DNA from: Proteus hauseri ATCC 700826
GTDB lineage: Bacteria; Pseudomonadota; Gammaproteobacteria; Enterobacterales; Enterobacteriaceae
Assembly (NCBI RefSeq): GCF_001654965.1
Contig: NZ_LXEV01000023.1
Coordinates: 62,001 to 126,000, forward strand
Direction of reading: 5' to 3'
DNA: 64,000 nucleotides
The notes below the pieces were generated by a model that saw nothing but the letters and a program-made list of their open reading frames with translations, did no database searches and was not told where the DNA came from. The number at the start of each line of letters is the position of its first letter. The first letter of the stretch is position 1. Positions 28,501-35,633 of this stretch are shown here, piece by piece. The position numbers and the translations under genes are program-made.

Positions 28501-29410
28501 CAGCAGTATCTCTAATTTCGCGCTCACCACTCATAAAAATAAGAATATCGCCAGCACTTTCGTTGCCCAGCTCATTGATAGCATCGACAATGCCATCCGT
28601 CATATCTTTGTCACTATCAAGTTCATCACCACCAATAGGACGATATCTCACTTCAACCGGATAAGTTCTCCCGGATACTTCTATTATAGGAGCTTGATTA
28701 AAATGCTTAGAAAATCGCTCAGGATCAATAGTTGCTGAGGTAATAATAATTTTTAGATCAGGGCGTTTAGGTAATAATTGTTTTAAATATCCCAAAATAA
28801 AATCAATATTTAAACTACGTTCGTGTGCTTCATCGATAATAATCGTGTCATATTGTAACAACAGTTTATCTTGTTGTAGTTCTGCTAATAAAATCCCGTC
28901 AGTCATCAATTTTACTAGTGTATTATCACCCACATGATCACTAAACCGAACTTTATAACCTACAGATTCTCCTAATGTACTTTTTAATTCATGAGCAATA
29001 CGTTCCGCAACAGAACGCGCAGCTAGACGCCTAGGCTGTGTATGCCCAATATAACCTTTTATTCCTCGCCCTAACTCAAGACAGATTTTAGGGATCTGTG
29101 TTGTTTTACCTGACCCTGTTTCTCCAGCAATAATAACCACTTGGTTATCTCTTATTGCATCATATATAGCCTTTTTTTTCTGACTAACAGGTAAGTTTTC
29201 AGGATATGTAATTTCAGGGCAGTTAGTTCTGCGACGGCTAATTAATTGTTGTGCTAAGATAATTTCTTGCTTAATTGCGTTTAATACAGCTTGTTTTGAC
29301 TCTTCATTATTAATTTTAGCAACGCCACGCAGACGTTTTCTTAATCGCTGCTGATCCCGCAACGATAATTGCTCTATTTCTTGATAGAGCGAGGCAGATG
29401 ATAATGTCAC
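25514..29410 (-). CDS. hrpA: ATP-dependent RNA helicase HrpA
   Basis: DEAH-box helicase of 1298 residues, essentially the E. coli length. Walker A GETGSGKTTQ at about 96-105, DEAH at 191-194, motif III SAT near 225 and motif VI QRKGRCGR near 390 are all present. Long helicase-associated, OB-fold and HrpA-specific C-terminal regions follow. HrpA acts on mRNA and stalled ribosome complexes and is needed for processing of some fimbrial mRNA in E. coli. It is flanked by fimbrial genes and remnants on both sides, which marks this locus as an insertion hot spot. Confidence 0.98.
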   Translation of the reverse strand: MTLSSASLYQEIEQLSLRDQQRLRKRLRGVAKINNEESKQAVLNAIKQEIILAQQLISRRRTNCPEITYPENLPVSQKKKAIYDAIRDNQVVIIAGETGSGKTTQIPKICLELGRGIKGYIGHTQPRRLAARSVAERIAHELKSTLGESVGYKVRFSDHVGDNTLVKLMTDGILLAELQQDKLLLQYDTIIIDEAHERSLNIDFILGYLKQLLPKRPDLKIIITSATIDPERFSKHFNQAPIIEVSGRTYPVEVRYRPIGGDELDSDKDMTDGIVDAINELGNESAGDILIFMSGEREIRDTADALNKLQLRHTEVLPLFARLSNSEQNRIFHSHSGRRIILATNVAETSLTVPGIKYVIDTGYARISRYSYRTKVQRLPIEPISQASANQRKGRCGRVSDGICIRLYSEDDFISRSEFTDPEILRTNLASVILQMTSIGLGDISAFPFVQAPDKRNVQDGVRLLEELGALQNETDSQGAYHLTPMGKQLAQLPIDPRLARMVLEARKYGAVKELMVITSALSIQDPRERPMDKQQASDEKHRRFQDKDSDFLSFLNMWDYLKTQQKELSQSQFRKLCKQEFLNFMRVREWQDVYTQLRQVVKELGFPVNSEPADFRSVHVALLSGLLSHVGQKDTEKQEFTGARNARFSIYPGSGLFKKPPKWTMVAELVETSRLWGRIAARIDPEWIEPIAEHLVKHHYSEPHWSKAQGAVMANEKVTLYGLPIVASRSVNYSQIDPLLCRELFIRHALVEGDWQTRHAFFRDNLKLRTEVEELEHKSRRRDILVDDETMFTFYDQRIPQDIVSSRHFDKWWKEVQKASPDLLNFEKNMLIKDDAKRVSALDYPNYWQQDNLKLRLSYQFEPGTAADGVTVHIPLAILNQVKEEGFDWQIPGIRHELIVALIKSLPKPIRRNFVPAPNYASAFLERVPKPEDQLLDRLEKELRRMTGVTVDRDSWQLDQVADHLKITFRVIDDKNKILAESKDLNALKESLKEKVQKTLSAVADDGIEQRDLHIWSFGDLPQRYEQKRGGYSVKAYPALVDEKNSVGIKLFETESEQQTSMWEGVRRLLLLNIPSPIKYLHEKLPNKAKLGLYFNPYGKVLDLIDDCIACGVDKLMASYGGLIWQGSEYQKLQDYVRAELNDAVVEIAKQVEAILTQVFAINKRLKGRVDISVAFALSDIKAQLNQLVFPGFVTSHGWKRLTDIPRYLSAIEKRMEKLAIDPNRDRAQMSRVENVIQQWQQWLGKLTEKQKQQEDVQNIRWMIEELRVSLFAQQIGTPFPISDKRILQAIEQISFN

Positions 29411-29661
29411 CTTTTATTGTCCTTTTATAGGTCATTTTATGTCTAATTTATTAGCTATATGATATCACAACACCCTATCAGCACATAAAGGCTTCATTAA
29501 ATTTATTGTGCTTATTAAGTGATACTCAGGATCTTGAATAGAACCTTCTAAAGATCATGATGTGATATTTTTATCTTTAGATAAGATATTGTTATCTGAT
29601 AAATATCATTATTGGCATAATATTAAACTACATTAAAAACAAACAAAACAGAGAGATATAA

Positions 29662-30236
29662 ATGAAAAAGATCCTTTTGCTGAAATCAAGCATTTTAGAT
29701 AACGGGTCTTATAGCAATAAAATGGCCAATTATCTTATTGAAAATTGGCAAGTAACTAATCCTAATGACCCATTTACAATACGTAAACTTGTTAAAAATC
29801 CTGTTCCAATATTTAACCAAGCCGTAATATTTTTATCTGGTAAAGATACATCAATACTTTCTAATGAACAAAAACGGCAAGAGTGTTATCTGAAAAATTG
29901 ATTGTGGGGCTAAAACACATGATGTGATTATTATTACAGCCCCGATGTATAATTTTTCAGCACCTATAATAGTTAAAAATACGACATTGATTTTATTGTA
30001 CGCGCAGATGAAACCTTATAATGAAACTGGGCTATTAGATTATTTAAAAATAAAAAAACATTGTACTCACAGACTGTGATGATATTTAGATAGTTCACCT
30101 CTCTAATTTAGTTATACCATTTTCAAGCCAATTTTTAAGTTGTATTAGCATTAAGAATATCCAATTTATTTTAGCCGAAAGTATCACTTACGGTGAAAAT
30201 CATGCTCAACAAGCTGAGCAACAAGCTGAAAAATAA
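29662..30236 (+). pseudogene. azoR: Decayed FMN-dependent NADH azoreductase
   Basis: The first 79 codons match the AzoR start (MKKILLLKSSIL, then SYSNKMANYLIENW) and end at a stop at 29899. Further pieces of the same protein follow in other frames: DVIIITAPMYNFSAP (the FMN-binding signature) near 29920-29965, and IQFILAESITYGENHAQQAE just before 30236. The intact enzyme is about 200 residues. At least three frameshifts or stops are needed to explain the sequence, so it is a clear pseudogene. hrpA and azoR are neighbours in other enterics. Confidence 0.85.
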
Positions 30237-30702
30237 ATTGATATCCTTATTAACTAACAATATATTATTATTAATTAAATTAAACTAACATTCTCACCAA
30301 TTAATAAAACACTGCTATAGTAGCTCCTTTATTATATTAAAATAAATGTAAAAACAACCTTACATTAATGTTATATATAAAAATAACTTAAAAACGAACT
30401 AGATAAAATAAAACAAAGATAAATTAATTTAAAAAAACAAACAATTAAAACCATAAAAATAATATATTAACAACATTTTAACCCAATCATCAAAAATAAA
30501 TAGAAATAAAACTTCAAGTTATTTGCTTTACATTTATGGTAACAAATTTTTATAATCTATTCACCCATATTATATTTATAATAACCATAAATTTCATTGT
30601 AATCGTTTAGTATTATTTTTATTATTTTTATTATTTTTTGGCTCTTATGATAATTGAATATTTAGAGCATTTTTTTAATTTAAACTTAAATGGAATTTAA
30701 AA
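30237..30702. promoter_or_regulatory. Very AT-rich promoter region of the fimbrial operon
   Basis: No ORF seen. Long A/T tracts typical of H-NS-bound DNA. It contains three perfect head-to-tail copies of TATTATTTT (30611-30637) just upstream of a possible -10 box TATGAT (30646-30651). I saw no long inverted repeats of an invertible fimbrial switch. Confidence 0.5.
30611..30637. repeat. Three 9-bp tandem repeats in the fimbrial promoter
   Basis: TATTATTTT is repeated exactly three times and would lie between or overlap the -35 and -10 elements of the pilin promoter. Change in copy number would alter spacing. Confidence 0.75.
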
Positions 30703-31263
30703 ATGAAAAAATCGCTAATCTCACTAGTTATTTTATCTACTCTCACTGTATCAAATTTGGCTATGGCTGCAGATGTAAGAGTAGACTCGCGAATAGCTAG
30801 TCCACAGAATATTACTATCACTGGGCGGGTAGATGCGGATGTTCCCTCTTGCCTAGTTAATACAACTGATCAGCTCCAACTTGGTACCATTAGAGTTAGT
30901 GACTTTGATGGCGTAAGTCGTATTTCAACCAAAGACAGTGCTAATGTTTCAATTAGTTTAACAGGCTGTTCAGCAGGACTAAGAAACGCCCGTATTACCG
31001 CTGCAGGTATAGGATCTGATACTATGTTAAATACAGATCGTGCGGGTAGCAATGTTGGAGTGGCTGTACTTAATGACTTAGGAGCGGTAGTAAGCCTCAT
31101 GGAGGAAGTATCATATGATATTGTTATTTCTCAAGACACTCATGGCGCTAATTTAAGCATTCCTGTAAATTATATTAAACCCGTAGGAGAAGCGGCAACT
31201 CCAGGTAATGTAACAGTAACATTACCGTTATCTATTCTGATATCAGATGGTGATATTGTTTAG
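30703..31263 (+). CDS. Major fimbrial subunit (type 1-like pilin)
   Basis: Exported pilin of 186 residues with a signal peptide cut after MAA near residue 23. The mature part has the FimA-type fold. An early Cys (DVPSCLVN) pairs with a second Cys (LTGCSAG) about 40 residues later. Alternating hydrophobic strands end in VTVTLPLSILIS in place of the usual beta-zipper tyrosine. It is the first gene of a four-gene chaperone-usher operon (pilin, chaperone, usher, minor subunit). The next gene starts 104 bases downstream, enough for a stem that keeps pilin expression high. Confidence 0.8.
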   Translation: MKKSLISLVILSTLTVSNLAMAADVRVDSRIASPQNITITGRVDADVPSCLVNTTDQLQLGTIRVSDFDGVSRISTKDSANVSISLTGCSAGLRNARITAAGIGSDTMLNTDRAGSNVGVAVLNDLGAVVSLMEEVSYDIVISQDTHGANLSIPVNYIKPVGEAATPGNVTVTLPLSILISDGDIV

Positions 31264-31367
31264 TGAGTAAAAACAGATAATAAAATATTATCTTATCAGC
31301 TATATTATATTTGTACAAATCACAAGGTCGTTTCTAGGCTTTGTGATTTTAATTAAAGAGAAAAATC

Positions 31368-32065
31368 ATGAATAAACATAGTCTCTTAGTCACTGGTTTA
31401 ACTTTTTTACTTTTCCCTTTTTTTAGTTTTTCTGGAATTCAACTAAATAATAATAAATTCATTTATATTGAAAACACTAAAAATGAAAGAATAGAAATAA
31501 AAAACACTTCAGATAAAGAATATTTCATTCAAAGTGTAGTCACACAATCAAATGTTGATAACAAAGAACCAGCACCTTTTATTATCTCCCCTCCTCTATT
31601 CAAACTTGGTGCTAATGAAACTTTTTTTTAGATATAATTAAAATTGATGATATAAATGTTAAAGAAAAAGAATCACTTTATAAAATAAATATAAAATCAG
31701 TTCCTATCATTAAAAATAAAGAAGAAAAAGAAAACTTATTACATGTTTCATTAAATATGATTTACAACCTTTTTTATAGACCAAGTAAATTAAGTAGTAA
31801 AGAAAAAAATTACAGTAATATTGTTTTTTCAAAAAACAAAAATGGTTATCTTATTATTAAAAACCCAACACCTTATTATATAACATTAACTTCAGTAAAA
31901 GATAATAATATTAATTTTATTGAGAAAAGCAAAATTATTTCTCCTTTTAAAAAATATAATACAAAAGTTAAATTAAGCTCTTCTTCAATAATCAATTATA
32001 GTATCAGAAATGAGTTTGAAAATGTTATTGAGATGCCATCTAAAGAGGTTATTAATGAAGAGTAA
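31368..32065 (+). pseudogene. PapD-like fimbrial chaperone, frameshifted at a T8 tract
   Basis: Periplasmic pilin chaperone. The first frame codes for a signal peptide and the N-terminal Ig-like domain, including PAPFIISPPLFKLGANET (normally followed by a strand that donates to pilins). It stops at TAG right after eight T (31622-31629). The other frame continues DIIKIDDINVKEKESLYKI and the rest of the second Ig domain to 32065. One extra T, or a -1 slip on T-TTT-TTT, would restore a 232-residue chaperone of normal length. The gene may be broken, phase-variable or expressed by slippage. Its end overlaps the usher start. Confidence 0.8.
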
Positions 32066-34442
32066 AATTGCTAAGCTTAATAGTATTACCATTTCATTTT
32101 TCAGTGTGTTTTATTGTTATAATATATATGCTGATAATGCTTCATCACTTTATCTATATAGTTTACCTAATGTCGATGCTAAACTTATTGCTCAATTAGT
32201 TGAAAATCAACAACTAGCGGGCACATATCCGACAACACTATTTGTCAATAATCGAAAAAAATTCACTAAAAACATTATCTTTGATAATGTTGATGGCAAG
32301 CTTACGCCTAAATTATCTATTGAAGATTTAATCAATTTAGATATTAATACTGACTTTTATAATATCCAAAGCAATTCAACAGAGCCATTATCATTAAATG
32401 AAATTGGAATTTCATTTAATGATATATTTTCAACCAAATCCCTTTATTTAACCATTCCACAAAAAGGAATAACAAATAATAGAATTAACTTACCTAATAA
32501 ATCGCTGTGGGACAATGGCATTAATGCTTTATTTAGCCATTATGACTATTTTGGCTCATATCAAAAAAACAGAGATATTATACATGAAATCAATTTTAAC
32601 TCAGGTATTAACTTAGGTTCTGTCCGTATTCGCAGCAATAGTAAATATATCTATAATGGCCACAATAACCAAATTAAAATAAAGACACTTTATGCTTATC
32701 AGCAATTAGATTCACTTTCTTCACTTATTTATGGTGGTAAATTTACGCCCACTAACCGTCTATTGGCTAGTGAAAATATTATGGGAGTACAGTTAATTTC
32801 TAATAATTTACTTTCCAGTCATTCTCTTTATGCGAATAAACCTATTATTGAAGGTATTGCAGAAACATACGCTTTAGTAAGTGTTAAACAACAAGATAGA
32901 ATTATCTACGAAACATCTGTTCCTCCAGGTCCTTTTGTATTGAATGCCTTACCTACGACAGGAAGTTCTGAGCTAACTCTCGAAATAAAAGAAGCTGATG
33001 GCCGTATAAAAAAATCAACTCACTATTTTACTATGATGCCTAATCAATTAAATACTAATCATTATCAATACAATTTAGTTGCAGGTTATAGTCAGCAATC
33101 TTATTACAAAAAAAAAGATAGCCAACATCCTTATTTTCTTGGTGAGTTTGCTTATGGTATTAATCAAAAAATTACTTCTTATGCGGCATTTAGAAAAAAA
33201 ACAGAACATCACACTTATTTAGCTGGCCTAATTTTTAGTTTAGGTGAATTAGGTGGATTGGCAGCAGATGTCAGTTATTTAGATAATAGTCATATAAAAT
33301 ATCGAATCCGTTATAATAAAATTTTTACTTCAACAAAAACAAGTTTAACACTATCTTCATTATATTATAAATATAATAAACCTCATGAAAATAAACTATT
33401 AAAAAATGCTCCTGAAAAAAAATATACACTCTCTATTTCTCAACCATTTATAAATGTTGGTCATTTATCTTTAAGTTACTATTACTTCTCTTACTTAACT
33501 GATAAGAATAGCCACACCATCGATACAACCTTTTCTTCTTATATTAAAAATATAAATTATTCAATTAAATATAAATATAATAAAAAAAATAATGACAATC
33601 ACTTTTCATTTTATTTTCAACTACCCTTATTTAATCATAGAAATACTTACCATTGGATAAATAATCAATTTAGTTATAACAACAACCACTATTCGAATAA
33701 TACTCGTTTTGGCGGCTCATTTTCACCACATTCAGAATTTAATTATTCAATAGGTTATAGAAATAAATTTTCACCTAAAAATAAAAGTCATAATTATTCG
33801 GCAAGTATGCAATACAAAGGAAATTATCAATCTTATAGAATAAGTGGTTCACATTCATCAAATAATCAATTTTATCATTTAAATTTTGGTGTAAGTGGTG
33901 CATTTTTAATCCATAATGGAGGTGTTACATTATCTCCATACTTAGGAAAAACTTTCGTTCTAGTAGATACACAAGGATTTTCTGGTATAAAAACAGATTA
34001 TTCCACTAAATTTAAAACAGATAATTTTGGTTATTTAATACTACCTAATATTTCGCCTTATAAAATAAATAAAATCACATTGCAGTCATCGACATTACCT
34101 AAATATAGTGAAGCAACTCATTATACAAAATCAATCGTACCTACATTAGGTGCAATTTCCAAGATCACATTCCCATTAAAAATAAATAAAAAAGTTTTAT
34201 TTCAATCTACCTCAGAAATTCCTTTTTTTGCAACAACAACTGCATTCGATAGCCAAAATAATATGATTGCACAAAGCTTTGTCTCTGATAATAATCGAAT
34301 ATTTTTTTCGGGTTTATCTGAAGTTGGATGGATAAAAGTAAAATGGGGTGATGAACAACATCAACAGTGTCAGTTTAATTATGATATTAGCAATGAAATG
34401 AAAGTTGATACGTTAATTAAAAAAGACATTGTTTGTCAATAA
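32055..34442 (+). CDS. Outer-membrane fimbrial usher
   Basis: FimD/PapC-family usher of 795 residues that exports pilins across the outer membrane. The start at 32055 has AAAGAGG six bases upstream and overlaps the chaperone's last codons. A signal peptide ends at YADNAS. The N-terminal chaperone-binding domain comes first, then the barrel (DNGINALFSHYDYFGS; INFNSGINLGSVRIR; GGKFTPTNRL; IIYETSVPPGPFVLNAL), and a C-terminal domain with a Cys pair (near residues 778 and 794). It is somewhat shorter than FimD. The gene is very rich in Asn, Lys, Ile and Tyr, fitting the low GC of the island. Confidence 0.9.
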   Translation: MKSKIAKLNSITISFFSVFYCYNIYADNASSLYLYSLPNVDAKLIAQLVENQQLAGTYPTTLFVNNRKKFTKNIIFDNVDGKLTPKLSIEDLINLDINTDFYNIQSNSTEPLSLNEIGISFNDIFSTKSLYLTIPQKGITNNRINLPNKSLWDNGINALFSHYDYFGSYQKNRDIIHEINFNSGINLGSVRIRSNSKYIYNGHNNQIKIKTLYAYQQLDSLSSLIYGGKFTPTNRLLASENIMGVQLISNNLLSSHSLYANKPIIEGIAETYALVSVKQQDRIIYETSVPPGPFVLNALPTTGSSELTLEIKEADGRIKKSTHYFTMMPNQLNTNHYQYNLVAGYSQQSYYKKKDSQHPYFLGEFAYGINQKITSYAAFRKKTEHHTYLAGLIFSLGELGGLAADVSYLDNSHIKYRIRYNKIFTSTKTSLTLSSLYYKYNKPHENKLLKNAPEKKYTLSISQPFINVGHLSLSYYYFSYLTDKNSHTIDTTFSSYIKNINYSIKYKYNKKNNDNHFSFYFQLPLFNHRNTYHWINNQFSYNNNHYSNNTRFGGSFSPHSEFNYSIGYRNKFSPKNKSHNYSASMQYKGNYQSYRISGSHSSNNQFYHLNFGVSGAFLIHNGGVTLSPYLGKTFVLVDTQGFSGIKTDYSTKFKTDNFGYLILPNISPYKINKITLQSSTLPKYSEATHYTKSIVPTLGAISKITFPLKINKKVLFQSTSEIPFFATTTAFDSQNNMIAQSFVSDNNRIFFSGLSEVGWIKVKWGDEQHQQCQFNYDISNEMKVDTLIKKDIVCQ

Positions 34443-34473
34443 GTTTAATTAAATTAATTACAGGTAATAAATT

Positions 34474-35010
34474 ATGAAAAAAATAAATATTTTTATAACA
34501 TTACTTATTTCTTTAATCTCTTTTTCTTCATCTGCGCAGCAACGAGGTGATGATATTCTGCCACTAAATTGTATGGTTGATATATATATTAATAATAATA
34601 GCAATACTATTAGTATTAATGACTTTGCCTCTCAACAAGCTGGTGCATTAGCCACACATGCTACCATCACAATCATATTAGAAGTGCTAGACTGCTCAAT
34701 TAAGAATGGTGATATTAAGCTTACAATAGATCCACGTTCAATTGATCCCAATACGGGTTATTTAAAAAATAATATTTTAGATAACTCTGCCAGTCAGAAT
34801 GTTACATTTCAATTATTTTACGATGATGACGAAAGAGCTATTAATTTAAACAGTGAAAATACATTTATTACCAATATTACTGATGGTGATGCTGAGTTTT
34901 ATTTTGCTATAACTTATGTCAAAACAGATAACCTCCCTCCCAAACCTGGAAAAATACAGTCTAACATTATTTTTAATTTAATGATTGGTGAAGAAATTGT
35001 CGAAATATAA
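34474..35010 (+). CDS. Minor fimbrial subunit
   Basis: Exported 178-residue protein with a signal peptide ending at SSAQ (about residue 22). The mature part has a pilin-like disulfide pair (LNCMVD near 33 and LDCSIK near 73) and a beta-rich body. It lies 31 bases after the usher gene and is the last gene of the operon, so it is probably a minor or tip subunit. Similarity to named minor pilins is weak. No two-domain adhesin gene is present in the operon. Confidence 0.65.
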   Translation: MKKINIFITLLISLISFSSSAQQRGDDILPLNCMVDIYINNNSNTISINDFASQQAGALATHATITIILEVLDCSIKNGDIKLTIDPRSIDPNTGYLKNNILDNSASQNVTFQLFYDDDERAINLNSENTFITNITDGDAEFYFAITYVKTDNLPPKPGKIQSNIIFNLMIGEEIVEI

Positions 35011-35017
35011 CTAATAA

Positions 35018-35048
35018 AGCAGAGCGTTAATAAAAATAACGTTCTGCT
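35018..35048. terminator. Hairpin between the fimbrial operon and ydbL
   Basis: AGCAGAGCGTTA pairs with TAACGTTCTGCT with one mismatch. The tails are A/T-rich but lack a clean T-run, so termination is inferred from the position between convergent genes. Confidence 0.6.
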
Positions 35049-35083
35049 TCAAAAAATAAAAAAATAAAAAAATTTAGAATAAA

Positions 35084-35416
35084 TTATTTTTTAACCCATA
35101 ACCCATTAATTCCCTTTACATACTCCCCTTCACTTGCTCTAGCAACTAATTTCTCCCCTGCTAGCCTTGCAACAGATTCAGGTGTAACTTGGTTCGTTTT
35201 TGCTATCTCAGCATATTTTGCTTTTCTTGCTTGATTAATTTCATCAACAAGAACTTGTGCTTGTTTGTTATTAGGTTGAACAAGCTCTATATAGCCTTTA
35301 AAGGTTTCGCCTACCAGCCCTTGTGATCTCGCTTCATCAAGAGTAAGCGCTATAACGCCAGTACTCCAAAATAAAAACATTAACACAGCACTTAGTAGAT
35401 ATCGTTTATAATTCAT
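35084..35416 (-). CDS. ydbL: YdbL, periplasmic DUF1318 protein
   Basis: A 110-residue protein with a signal peptide (cut after VIA near residue 23) and the DUF1318 body: LDEARSQGLVGETFKGYIE, ending in NGLWVKK. It is the last gene of ydbH-ynbE-ydbL, and 10 bases separate it from ynbE. YdbH and YnbE form an envelope-spanning bridge that supports lipid transport to the outer membrane in E. coli, and YdbL modulates it. Confidence 0.95.
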   Translation of the reverse strand: MNYKRYLLSAVLMFLFWSTGVIALTLDEARSQGLVGETFKGYIELVQPNNKQAQVLVDEINQARKAKYAEIAKTNQVTPESVARLAGEKLVARASEGEYVKGINGLWVKK

Positions 35417-35426
35417 TTTTTATCCT

Positions 35427-35633
35427 TTAAAAAATTGCGCTGTTATCTTTTAATAAATCTTCAACTTGTCGATCTATTTTGACATTAATTTCATGTTCAA
35501 TTTTAACATTCATATTAATATTAATAGGTTTATCTGGTGTTGCGACTTCTAGTCGAATACATCCTGTTAACGCCGATATTCCCATCATTAAGATCGTTAA
35601 TAAAAATAGTTTTTTTAAAAATAATGGTTTCAC
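35427..35633 (-). CDS. ynbE: YnbE lipoprotein
   Basis: A 68-residue outer-membrane lipoprotein. The lipobox LTGC lies near residues 22-25. The mature part has alternating strands (ININMNVKIEHEINVKIDRQ) thought to extend the beta-sheet of YdbH by stacking. Its start codon overlaps the ydbH stop by four bases, so translation is coupled. Confidence 0.95.
   Translation of the reverse strand: MKPLFLKKLFLLTILMMGISALTGCIRLEVATPDKPININMNVKIEHEINVKIDRQVEDLLKDNSAIF

Noticed and set aside
30237-30702. Invertible fimbrial promoter switch
   Set aside because: I looked for long inverted repeats and a nearby recombinase gene and found neither.
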